DNA of 64,000 nt from Bin75 sp965200435 (GTDB lineage Bacteria > Nitrospirota > Nitrospiria > Nitrospirales > UBA8639): positions 1,612,001 through 1,676,000 of the forward strand of contig OZ241337.1 of the NCBI GenBank assembly GCA_965200435.1, read 5' to 3'. Below the pieces are notes generated by a model, which ran no database searches, was not told the DNA's origin, and saw only the letters and a list, made by a program, of their open reading frames with translations. The translations under genes were made by a program, and so were the position numbers. Positions 45,999-53,897 of this stretch are shown in pieces (within the stretch, counting starts at the first letter, position 1; every line of letters begins with the position of its first letter).

Positions 45999-46253
45999 TC
46001 AGATGGCGGGAAAAGGGGGAGTGGAAGAGGGAACGCGCCGCGAAGGGCTAACGTCAACGGAAGTACAGTGACGTTCGTATTCGCATGAGGCAATGGTAAC
46101 CAAGTCACTGATATTGTCGAGACATCGCCCGCAGCAATTATCTTCGTCGTCGATTCCCAGCGCGGCGGCCAATTTCTTCGGGCAGGTTATGCCGGCGCGA
46201 CCGAGATTTTCGACGTCCGATTCTTTAATGCCTTTACAAATACAGATGTACAT
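45999..46253 (-). CDS. bfd: Bfd-like [2Fe-2S] protein
   Basis: 84 residues. The BFD-like fold has a CxC near the N-terminus (MYICICKG, Cys4 and Cys6) and CCGRC at 40-44 (Cys41, Cys44), the four ligands of a [2Fe-2S] cluster. Bacterioferritin-associated ferredoxins help release iron from ferritin stores; BFD domains also serve in redox enzymes. The tail after residue 62 is longer than usual and Pro/Ser-rich. A MITE-B element lies 85 bases upstream, near its promoter. Confidence 0.85.
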   Translation of the reverse strand: MYICICKGIKESDVENLGRAGITCPKKLAAALGIDDEDNCCGRCLDNISDLVTIASCEYERHCTSVDVSPSRRVPSSTPPFPAI

Positions 46254-46338
46254 GACGTTTGACGAATGCGATGTTGATTTCCATTATCACCGAAAAGCAT
46301 CATAGGCGAGCCGGCGGTAGGTTGTCAAGTGTTTTGTT

Positions 46339-46580
46339 GGGGAATGATGTCGCTAATTTGGCAGGCCTGTCTGTGAGCAGTGTCGGGTGACACCTGCGGC
46401 GAACCCGACCGACAACACAGCCCGGCCTCGTCCCCCTGACAAAGGGGATTGAGGGGGTTGGGGGCGCTCCGGTCAGTCGGGTAGGTCGGATGAGCGTCGC
46501 GTCATCCGACAGGAAGGGGACCCGTGGTCGGGGGCCAGTTCGGCCATGAAGACCTTGGCCAAGTTAGCGACATCATCCCC
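46339..46580 (+). mobile_element. MITE-B copy 2
   Basis: About 241 bp with inverted ends GGGGAATGATGTCGCTAATT and, reversed, GGGGATGATGTCGCTAACTT. A flanking TTTGTTG is repeated on both sides (7 exact bases, 8 with one mismatch). It matches copy 1 along its length in the opposite orientation. It contains no credible ORF. It separates bfd from a truncated DUF167 gene. Confidence 0.85.
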
Positions 46581-46603
46581 TTTGTTGACGGCATGGTGAC
46601 GCG

Positions 46604-46792
46604 TTGAAATTTCGAGTGGCCGCATCTCCGGTTGCAGGCGAGGCCAATGCGGCCTTCTGTGCGTATCTTGCCGCATTGTTCGACATCGCGAAATCTTCGT
46701 CCTCCGTCTCAGCCGGACACACCAAGCGGAAAAAACGGATTACGGTCATGGGAATCGATCGCTCGCGAGTCCGCAAGATTCTGAACATCTGA
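46604..46792 (+). pseudogene. DUF167/YggU-family gene lacking its 5' end
   Basis: The frame encodes GDALKFRVAASPVAGEANAA and FCAYLAALFDIAKSS, then KKRITVMGIDRSRVRKIL, the last two thirds of a DUF167 protein (usual length about 95 residues). The first 30 residues, with the conserved V.P.AS motif, are missing, and an in-frame TGA lies upstream. MITE-B lies 24 bases before it. Joining the sequences on both sides of MITE-B does not restore the gene, so it was truncated before or independently. A TTG at 46604 could still start a short product. Confidence 0.6.
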
Positions 46793-46982
46793 CGGCTTGT
46801 TGGAAGACCGTTGGACCGCCAGGCGCGACCGAGGTTTGCAACCCTCCTGGCCGCTTTTTATAATCCGGTCTTGCGAGTCCCTTTCCCTTTGCCGAATCCT
46901 TCCCTTTGCTCCTTCGCTAGGCGAAGGACAGGCAAGGCATGTGTGACGCGCAAGGTGACAAAGGAGGCTCACGTTGCAGCCA

Positions 46983-49900
46983 ATGGACCAATCTTCCTCT
47001 TCAAAGGCTTTCCGGGCTCAATTGGCAGTCCGGCTGAGTCCCGACAGTGCGCAAAAAGTCGTCACGGCTCTTTTTGAGGCGGGAGGTGCCGGTCACGTCT
47101 CCGAATTGTTGAACGAACTTGGGGACCGTTCCGCGAAACTCGCGGGGCAGGCCATGGAAACGCTCCCCGAAATGGTGGAACGGTGCGGTCCCGAGCCGGT
47201 TGCCTCGTGGCTGGACGTGGCCGTGACCCTGGCCGGGCTGTCAGGGGCGATTACCTTGAAATATCTGAACGAGAGCCCACGTCTTTTGGGGATCCTGGAT
47301 TCCGCTGCGCTTCGTCAAGCCGTGCTTGAGACGACACTGGAACTCGCTGACAGCGACTCCGAGTTTGCGGCCAACTGCGCTTTTGACTTTTTTCGTAAGG
47401 CTCCGGAATTGTTGCTCGTGGATGCACAAACCGACTTGGCCCGGTGGGCGGAGATTGGCCGGGAACTGACGGATTGGAATCACGTGCTGGGCATCGAGTT
47501 TATCCGGGAATGTCCGAGGGTGGCGGAAGTGCTCGCTTTAGAAGACGTGCGACCTTGGGTGGCCTTCGGCATGAAGCTGATTACACAGAATAGTTTGGGG
47601 AAGCCCGATTACGTAGGGATTCTGGAATTCTTTCGCACGAGCCCCGGCCTGCTCGGAGAAATCCCCGATACGGATTTGTATCCGAAAATTGTAAGTGTGG
47701 GCTCGACCCTGGCGGATCAATCGCCTGAAACGGCTCTGACCTTTTTAACTGAAGCGCCTGGGCTGATGGCTTTCCTGCCCTCGGTGCAACGGCGTATACA
47801 AGTCCTTCGATACGGAGGGCTGCTGGCCGAACGGGATGCCGGCGTGACCATGGAATATTTTCGCCGGGCGCCGGAGGTCATTCGTCTGGACGATGGCGGG
47901 GAAGGCCGAGGCGAGGCCTTTGAAACGTGGTTCCGTGGCGGCATGGAAGTGTTGGACTACAGCCCGGATGGCGCGCGCGCCTATTTTGCTCTCGAAACCT
48001 CGAAGGCGTTGAGCGCGATAGAACAGGCGACCAATTGCGTGCCGCTTCGACAGGTGGCGCGCTCGCTGAAGCTGCTGGGCCACATGATCTGCGGCCAACC
48101 CGTGCAGATTGAATCTCTGGTTGACTCTACCCAACGGCCTCGTCTGGAGATGAAAGCCGAAGGGCCCATCGTCTATCTGCCGTCGATCATGAACCGGTTT
48201 GCGGTGAAGGATCAGAACGTTCGAAGTTATACGGTCATGTTGGCGCATGAGGTGGGGCACGTGGGATTTGGAACCTATCGAATCGAGATGCCGTTCCTTC
48301 GGATCTTAGCCCGACGGGTGGCGGATCGGTATCAACTCGATGCCAGTGTTCCGGACGTCGACGGCTTGACGGACTTCTTTGCCCTCTATCCTCAAACAGG
48401 GGTGATCAAGGACCTTTGGATCATTCTCGAAGATGCACGCGTGGAGTTTTTGTTGCAGCAGGAGTATCCGGGACTGCGGGATGATTTGGCCGCCGTGTCC
48501 CGGGCGTCAGTGCAGATCCGGTCCTTTCTCCATGGTATGACGGCCAGAGAGATGGTGCTGGATCAGTTACTGCTCCTGTTCGGACAAGGAGCGGAAGGAC
48601 CGCAGATTCCAGACAACCTTCAGCGAGTCGTAGACCGGTGCTGGGACGTTGCGCGGACGATTCGGCACCCTCACGCGACGAACGAGCGTTCCCTTCATTT
48701 GGCTGACAGGATCTATCAGGTGCTGGATGAAATGATCGGCAGCTTGAAGACCGTTGTTCCAGATGAAGCGGATGCGACGTCGGAGGAAGAGGAATTGGGT
48801 CTGGGCCTTCGTGCGGCGGAAGAAACCGCAGGCGGCTATCGAGGCATGACGAATTGGGCCTATCGGGGTGCAATGAATCCGGATCTTGTCCGTGGAAGGC
48901 CAGCAGAGTCGGACCAGGGCTCGGATGGCCCGGACCAACTCGGGCAGGATTTGGACCCCACCGGCGGCGCGTCGCTTTCTCCGGCGCGTCGTCCCGAAGA
49001 GATGCAAACACGGGACGCCTATCAGGACGATACCGGCCAGCCGGTGTCGCAGCGGTCCGTGCTTGACGAGTATTTCTCCGTGCAAGGCGCAGGCGATGGG
49101 CTGTTGCCCGTGCCGTCCGGTCGGGAGCAGGCATACGTGTATCCGGAATGGGATGGCGGGATCCAGGACTACCGGCTCAAATGGTGCCGGGTGGTTGAGC
49201 GTCCCGGCGAGGAAGGCGGTCAGGATTTTGCCCAACGGATCCTGGAAAAACATGCCCCGACTATCCGGATCCTGCGTCGCTATTTTGAAACTATGCGGCC
49301 CACGGGCTTGCAGCGGGTCCATGGCTATGACCATGGCGAGCAGGTGGATTTGGATGCTGCGATTCGTCACGTGGCGGAACGGCGGGCGGGAATCGACCCC
49401 TCCGACCGGATCTATGATCGGCGGGACAAACGTGAACGCCAAGTCGCCGTGGCGTTTTTGGTCGATATGAGCGGCTCGACCGGCCGGCAATTGGAAACGG
49501 GATCGCGTCGCGTGATCGACGTGGAGCAGGAAGGCTTGATTGTGCTCACCGAAGCTCTGGAGGCCATCGGGGACCAATATGCGTTATACGGATTTTCTGG
49601 CCAGGGCCGGCATCAGGTTGATTTCATGGTGCTGAAAGATTTCAGCGACACCCGGGGCTATCGAACGGGCCAGCGCATTGCGGCCATGACGCCGATGCAG
49701 CAAAATCGTGACGGGGCTGCGATCCGGCATGCCGTCCGGAAACTCCTGCGCTGTCTGGCCCGGCACCGCTTGCTCGTTCTGTTGAGTGACGGGCGCCCCC
49801 TTGACGGAGATTATGGAGAGGAATATGCCCTGGAGGATACCCGCATGGCGCTGCGAGAGGCGCGGCAACAGGGGATCAGTCCCTTTTGTTTAACCATTGA

Positions 49901-50024
49901 CCAACAGGCGAGCGATTATCTCAAACGCATGTACGGAGACGTTCACTATCTGGTTCTGGATGATATTCCGACCTTGCCTGAACGGTTGCCGCGCGTGTAT
50001 CAACGTTTGACGGGAAGGTCGTGA
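46983..50024 (+). CDS. large NorD/CbbO-like VWA protein with an HExxH motif
   Basis: 1,013 residues from ATG 46983. The first 330 residues are helical repeats with recurring phrases such as CAFDFFRKAPELLL, IEFIRECPRVAEVL and LTFLTEAPGLMAFL, resembling HEAT-type repeats. About residues 420-430 read MLAHEVGHVGFGTY, an HExxH metal-binding motif. A charged low-complexity linker follows (about 600-690). The C-terminal 200 residues are a VWA domain with an intact MIDAS site (VDMSGSTG, about 826) and LLSDGRPLDGDY. NorD and CbbO work with a MoxR-type ATPase to activate metalloenzymes (NO reductase, Rubisco); no such ATPase is in the window. TTG 46974 is an alternative start. The next gene follows 91 bases later. 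Confidence 0.75.
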   Translation: MDQSSSSKAFRAQLAVRLSPDSAQKVVTALFEAGGAGHVSELLNELGDRSAKLAGQAMETLPEMVERCGPEPVASWLDVAVTLAGLSGAITLKYLNESPRLLGILDSAALRQAVLETTLELADSDSEFAANCAFDFFRKAPELLLVDAQTDLARWAEIGRELTDWNHVLGIEFIRECPRVAEVLALEDVRPWVAFGMKLITQNSLGKPDYVGILEFFRTSPGLLGEIPDTDLYPKIVSVGSTLADQSPETALTFLTEAPGLMAFLPSVQRRIQVLRYGGLLAERDAGVTMEYFRRAPEVIRLDDGGEGRGEAFETWFRGGMEVLDYSPDGARAYFALETSKALSAIEQATNCVPLRQVARSLKLLGHMICGQPVQIESLVDSTQRPRLEMKAEGPIVYLPSIMNRFAVKDQNVRSYTVMLAHEVGHVGFGTYRIEMPFLRILARRVADRYQLDASVPDVDGLTDFFALYPQTGVIKDLWIILEDARVEFLLQQEYPGLRDDLAAVSRASVQIRSFLHGMTAREMVLDQLLLLFGQGAEGPQIPDNLQRVVDRCWDVARTIRHPHATNERSLHLADRIYQVLDEMIGSLKTVVPDEADATSEEEELGLGLRAAEETAGGYRGMTNWAYRGAMNPDLVRGRPAESDQGSDGPDQLGQDLDPTGGASLSPARRPEEMQTRDAYQDDTGQPVSQRSVLDEYFSVQGAGDGLLPVPSGREQAYVYPEWDGGIQDYRLKWCRVVERPGEEGGQDFAQRILEKHAPTIRILRRYFETMRPTGLQRVHGYDHGEQVDLDAAIRHVAERRAGIDPSDRIYDRRDKRERQVAVAFLVDMSGSTGRQLETGSRRVIDVEQEGLIVLTEALEAIGDQYALYGFSGQGRHQVDFMVLKDFSDTRGYRTGQRIAAMTPMQQNRDGAAIRHAVRKLLRCLARHRLLVLLSDGRPLDGDYGEEYALEDTRMALREARQQGISPFCLTIDQQASDYLKRMYGDVHYLVLDDIPTLPERLPRVYQRLTGRS

Positions 50025-50115
50025 CTTGCGCTTCTCTCGGGAGAAGGTTGAGGTGAGGGGAAATGGAAGAGGCAGGCATTGGCAACGAATGAGGAAGTAA
50101 TGACACGGGTCACGG

Positions 50116-50538
50116 ATGAAGAACGGGATGAGCGCTGAACCCCGAGAACGAACGGTTCCGCCTTGGTTGTATAAGCTGTTTACCGGGCACCAGTATCCCT
50201 ACGTCCGGCGTTTGGCCAAGTTTGAAAAAAAAGATCGGAAGCGCGGTGAGATGAGTTCCGAGCCATCTCCCGAAGAGATTGATGCCAAATTCTGGGAGGT
50301 GTATCCTCGATCCTCAGCCAGAATTTTGCAGGAAGTGAAACAGGGCATGATCGTGAGCTTCACGGAGTTGGGCTCCTATCCACCCGGAGGCTATCAGGAA
50401 CTGGTCGACACCCCAGAGGAGTTTCTGGCCCGGGAATACGGCAGAAAAAAAATCAAGGTGAATTTTTACGATGGAGAAAATTTCGTCTGTACCATCAATT
50501 TCAAAGTTGGAGGATGGGCCAGTCACGATGATGACTAG
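50116..50538 (+). CDS. small protein of unknown function after the NorD-like gene
   Basis: 140 residues (ATG 50116; ATG 50128 is possible). I do not recognise it. It is soluble and charged: a basic N-terminal half (YPYVRRLAKFEKKDRKRGE) and a beta-rich C-terminal half (VNFYDGENFVCTINFKVGG). It lies on the same strand between the NorD-like gene and mdh, 91 and 92 bases away, and may be co-transcribed with the former. No signal peptide or helix. Confidence 0.6.
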   Translation: MKNGMSAEPRERTVPPWLYKLFTGHQYPYVRRLAKFEKKDRKRGEMSSEPSPEEIDAKFWEVYPRSSARILQEVKQGMIVSFTELGSYPPGGYQELVDTPEEFLAREYGRKKIKVNFYDGENFVCTINFKVGGWASHDDD

Positions 50539-50630
50539 GACCCGGAACGCCCGCCGGCAACGTGTTCACGGGGTCTTCGCGTTCATGGTTCGGATACGAG
50601 TCGGAACAACAATCTAACGCCGGGTGAGTC

Positions 50631-51572
50631 ATGAGTCGACAGAAAATTACCATCGTCGGAGCCGGCAACGTGGGCGGATCCGTTGCGCAGAGACTGGCTG
50701 AAAAGAGCGAGTACGAGATTGTCCTGGTGGATATTGTAGAGGGCCTGCCGCAGGGTAAGGCGTTGGACTTGGCGCAAGCCGGTGCAGTGTGCGGTTATGA
50801 CGCGCCGATTCTCGGAACCAACCGGCATGAAGATACGGTGGATTCCGACGTGGTGGTGGTGACGTCCGGGATTGCCCGGAAGCCCGGCATGAGCAGGTCC
50901 GAATTACTGGCAACCAACATCAACATCGTGCGATCCGTGGTGCAGGAAATAGCCACGCGTTCTCCCAATGCCATCCTGATCATCGTGGCCAACCCGTTGG
51001 ACGCGATGACGTACGTCGCCTATCGCGTGAGCGGGTTTCCCAAACAGCGAGTTGTGGGCATGGCCGGGATTCTGGATTCCGCCCGGTTCTGTACGTTTAT
51101 TGCCCAGGAACTGAACGTCTCGGTGCGTAACGTCCAGGCCATGGTGCTGGGGGGGCACGGCGACGCAATGGTGCCCTTGATCCGCTATACGACCGTGGCC
51201 GGTCGCCCCGTGGATCAATGGATGTCGCAAGAGCGGCTCGATGCCCTGGTGAAGCGAACGCGCACCGGAGGTGGAGAAATCGTCAGTCTCCTCAAGACAG
51301 GGAGCGCCTATTACGCGCCTGCAGCCTCCGCGGTCGAAATGGTCGAGGCCATTATTCAGGATGAACGCAAGGTGCTCCCCTGTGCGGCCCTGTGTGAAGG
51401 CGAGTACGGCCTGAAAGGAACGTATATGGGCGTGCCTGTCCGCTTGGGGAGAAACGGCGTGGAGACGATACTGGAATATGAACTCACGCCCGAGGAACAA
51501 ACCGCCTTTGAGCTTTCGGCCCAGGGAGTCAGAGAATTATGTCGGGAGGTCGATCATGTCCTGGGTGTGTAA
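50631..51572 (+). CDS. mdh: malate dehydrogenase
   Basis: 313 residues. NAD-dependent oxidation of malate to oxaloacetate in the citric acid cycle. The lactate-dehydrogenase-like MDH type is clear: ITIVGAGNVGGSVAQ (dinucleotide loop), VTSGIARKPGMSRSELL, VANPLDAMTYVAYRVSGF, GMAGILDSARFCTFIA with the substrate Arg, and the catalytic His in LGGHGDAMVPLIRY (about residue 175). The last 11 codons and stop (LCREVDHVLGV) are duplicated at the far end of the neighbouring island (63875-63913), with three silent differences, so the 3' end of this gene is likely the attachment site of the island. Confidence 0.95.
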   Translation: MSRQKITIVGAGNVGGSVAQRLAEKSEYEIVLVDIVEGLPQGKALDLAQAGAVCGYDAPILGTNRHEDTVDSDVVVVTSGIARKPGMSRSELLATNINIVRSVVQEIATRSPNAILIIVANPLDAMTYVAYRVSGFPKQRVVGMAGILDSARFCTFIAQELNVSVRNVQAMVLGGHGDAMVPLIRYTTVAGRPVDQWMSQERLDALVKRTRTGGGEIVSLLKTGSAYYAPAASAVEMVEAIIQDERKVLPCAALCEGEYGLKGTYMGVPVRLGRNGVETILEYELTPEEQTAFELSAQGVRELCREVDHVLGV

Positions 51573-51575
51573 TCC
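51537..51575. repeat. candidate attachment site, proximal copy
   Basis: TTATGTCGGGAGGTCGATCA followed by TGTCCTGGGTGTGTAATCC, the last codons of mdh through 3 bases past the stop. It differs from the distal copy at three positions, all T/C or A/G and silent in the mdh frame. Confidence 0.75.
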
Positions 51576-51635
51576 TCGCATCGGCCTCCCACACGTGTCG
51601 CGTCGAGTGATGGTCATGCTGCCCGCTGCTTCTTG

Positions 51636-52070
51636 TCAGCGATTTCTGAATCCTGTATCTGGTCGCTCACGCCATTGTGAGGCATCCGCCAGTTCTTGGG
51701 CATGGCGTTTCTGTTCTTCTCGATCTTCGCCGGCAAGTGCAGGCAGTACGATGTCGGCATGATACGGATTGCCATGCGCGGGTCGTGGAGTCGCAATGAC
51801 GCGCCGTCCATTGTCACCAGCCTGCTCAGCGGTCACGACGGCCCATCCGTAGAACGTGGCATTGCGAGCAACGGACGCTTTATCAGCGATGGCAGTCGCT
51901 TCATCCAATTCAGCAAAAGAAAGTCTGTCGACGGAAATCTCTATCTTACCCGCCTGCACAAGAAATACATTATGAGGAACTCTTTTGCGTCTTGCGCGGT
52001 CCGCATTGTTGCTTGAAAACACGCCTCGCCCAAGTTCTTCCTCATGCGCGATGTTGTCGGGGGCTGTCAC
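51636..52070 (-). CDS. unknown protein, third gene of the three-gene operon
   Basis: 144 residues, unknown family. The sequence is typical of a real soluble protein: a strand-rich start (VPHNVFLVQAGKIEISVDRL), a central stretch ATFYGWAVVTAEQAG and a helical, charged tail (REEQKRHAQELADAS). The phrase VIATPRPAHGNPYHADIVLP is distinctive and could serve as a search query. It starts 15 bases after the preceding gene. The start at 52070 is the first ATG of the frame. Its downstream end lies 61 bases from the attachment repeat. Confidence 0.6.
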   Translation of the reverse strand: MTAPDNIAHEEELGRGVFSSNNADRARRKRVPHNVFLVQAGKIEISVDRLSFAELDEATAIADKASVARNATFYGWAVVTAEQAGDNGRRVIATPRPAHGNPYHADIVLPALAGEDREEQKRHAQELADASQWRERPDTGFRNR

Positions 52071-52085
52071 AGGAGATGGGTTGCC

Positions 52086-52718
52086 CTAACGTTTCAAATC
52101 ATCCAAGGCTTCACGCATAAAACCGTCAGGAAGCGTCTCGGTGGTGGAATACCGGGCGCGGCGATGCTTGCCGTTCACGTTGACGAGGCACAGTGCTCCC
52201 CCCTCAGAATCACACAGCAAAATAACAGACCGTCCCTGTCCATGCGGTGCATCAATGGCAATCTCGCCGTCGGGGGTGGGATAGACCTCGAAACGACGAG
52301 GGGAAATTCCATACATCTCCCTCAGTAGCCGTCCCGCATTTTCCAATGCAACGTCGGAGGGTTGAGGAAACCCTTCCTCACGAGCCTCTTCGCGTGCTTC
52401 GTCAAGGTCGCGCAACGCGTCGTTCAAGTCGATTTCCTCAATTCGAATAACGAGAGAGACAATTCCAGAACTCGTCGATGTCTTGGGGTACAGGCTTTTG
52501 TTAGGATCGCGCCTGAGATCGGGATGGAAAATATAAGAACTCGAAGGAATCAACGCTTTTTTTTGCTCTTCCTCAACCTCAAGGCGCTTACATATTGCGT
52601 TATACTCTGCCAGATCTGTTGCTCCCACCTGCGGTGTTGCTTTTGACCCATCAATTTGTTCAGGCAATGGGCCGACACTGGAATCCCAAGATGCCGTTGT
52701 TACTTGTGGAACGTTCAT
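52086..52718 (-). CDS. unknown protein, second gene of the three-gene operon
   Basis: 210 residues, unknown family. An N-terminal disordered section (Pro/Gln/Ser-rich, to about 60) leads into an alpha/beta domain with SLVIRIEEIDLNDALRDLDE and an acidic helix EAREEAREEGFPQPSD; the C-terminal half is beta-rich (EVYPTPDGEIAIDAPHGQGR, VILLCDSEGGALCLVNVNGK). It begins 10 bases after the first gene of the operon ends. No membrane segment, no catalytic motif I can name. Confidence 0.6.
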   Translation of the reverse strand: MNVPQVTTASWDSSVGPLPEQIDGSKATPQVGATDLAEYNAICKRLEVEEEQKKALIPSSSYIFHPDLRRDPNKSLYPKTSTSSGIVSLVIRIEEIDLNDALRDLDEAREEAREEGFPQPSDVALENAGRLLREMYGISPRRFEVYPTPDGEIAIDAPHGQGRSVILLCDSEGGALCLVNVNGKHRRARYSTTETLPDGFMREALDDLKR

Positions 52719-52728
52719 GATGAATACT

Positions 52729-53511
52729 CTAAAAAGTCAACTTCGCGACGAGCGCATCGAAATCTGATAAGTCGTCTTTCCAGGATGTGAGAATCTTTGA
52801 CATAAGTTCGACTCGTTTTTGCGGATTCATCGCCGGTATGTCTCTGTGAATATTCGCCTGAAACAGAATGCCATGGATTTCAGGTTCGTCGTTTATTTGC
52901 TTTTTTGCTTCAATGATTTCCAAAACAATCATTCTGCTTTCATATTTATATATTGTTTTTAACTGGATTTCCGGGTGCATATCTTTGAATGACAAAGATG
53001 CACCCTTATTGAGCAAAACAGTCGATATTTTCTCCGGTGCTGCTGCAGGCGAGACTCTGTATCCTTTCGGGTTGATTCCAACGGCATTGTACGAGACACG
53101 TGGCATCTTCTGCAGATAACGGCTCGCTATTTCCGGGCAGAGGACGTCTTTTGTTGCCAATGGATCTCCAGCCTGCTCGAATATTACCCTGTTCGGGTCA
53201 GATCTCACAGACAGACCGCCCTCGAATGTCACTTGAGAAAAGGCCGGAGTTGTAATGGGATCGCCCTGAACCGGCAGGCCGGGACTCACAATTTCGTTGT
53301 ATCGCAAAAAATCTGGATGCAGGATGGACGGATTGTTCGATTGCGAGACGAGAACAACGGAGAATCCGATAAGCTTGATGCTGCTGCCCGTATCGTTGCC
53401 AAATTTCTGTTCCATTGCAGACACGATATTGAGTGCCGATATTTGCGTTCTTCCTTCGCCTGTCTGATACCGGCTATCAATAATATAATAAAACTCTTTG
53501 GTCACGTTCAA
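52729..53511 (-). CDS. unknown protein, first gene of the three-gene operon
   Basis: 260 residues, unknown. The layout resembles proteins of the TIGR04255 type (an N-terminal alpha/beta module FYYIIDSRYQTGEGRTQIS, then VVLVSQSNNPS and a long helical C-terminus DDLSDFDALVAKLTF), but I would not assign it. The central part RVSYNAVGINPKGYRVSP is also distinctive. It leads the operon; a long intergenic region (53512-53897) separates it from the divergent OLD gene and holds two matching dyads. Confidence 0.6.
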   Translation of the reverse strand: MNVTKEFYYIIDSRYQTGEGRTQISALNIVSAMEQKFGNDTGSSIKLIGFSVVLVSQSNNPSILHPDFLRYNEIVSPGLPVQGDPITTPAFSQVTFEGGLSVRSDPNRVIFEQAGDPLATKDVLCPEIASRYLQKMPRVSYNAVGINPKGYRVSPAAAPEKISTVLLNKGASLSFKDMHPEIQLKTIYKYESRMIVLEIIEAKKQINDEPEIHGILFQANIHRDIPAMNPQKRVELMSKILTSWKDDLSDFDALVAKLTF

Positions 53512-53673
53512 CGTTTGTTGTTCTTATCATATCAGCCCATCCATCAAAATCCTCTACGGCAATTGTTCAGCCGGCACTTTCTCCGTTTGCTGCCTGAGGT
53601 ATCACCGTCTCTCCGATCTATCCTCTGGTTTCTTCCCCTTTAGCTACTCTCCCCTTTGTTGCTTGACGGGATG

Positions 53674-53817
53674 ATACTTATCAGGCATATCGTAAGTATG
53701 TAGAAAGTCCTATTTATCAACCACCTGGAGACTGTTTGAGGGGTGGAGCCAAATTCTATGATGAAAACAGCTTGTCTCCATGGGGTCATCTCGCCACTTA
53801 TCAAGCTGGTCATAAGT
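53674..53817. promoter_or_regulatory. two matching dyads between the unknown operon and the OLD gene
   Basis: ACTTA-12 bases-TAAGT occurs at 53676-53697 (extended to ATACTTA/TAAGTAT) and again at 53796-53817. Both share ACTTATCA...TC.TAAGT. Identical arm spacing 120 bases apart suggests binding sites of one regulator for either divergent gene set. No other gene is visible in 53512-53897. Confidence 0.5.
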
Positions 53818-53897
53818 CTACTAATCCCTCACGATACCCTTGGGCCTAAAGTGAAATTAAGGGGTAGGTTAAAACCCTAGGCTATCAGGGAGCACTT

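Noticed and set aside
45979..46108. Longer start of the S9 peptidase
   Set aside because: It would overlap the 3' end of the Bfd-like gene and adds a Pro/Leu-rich stretch without family resemblance; ATG 45979 gives a normal start.
48421..49577. Long antisense open frames under the NorD-like gene
   Set aside because: Arg/Pro/Ser-rich shadows of a high-GC gene; no motif and no ribosome site.
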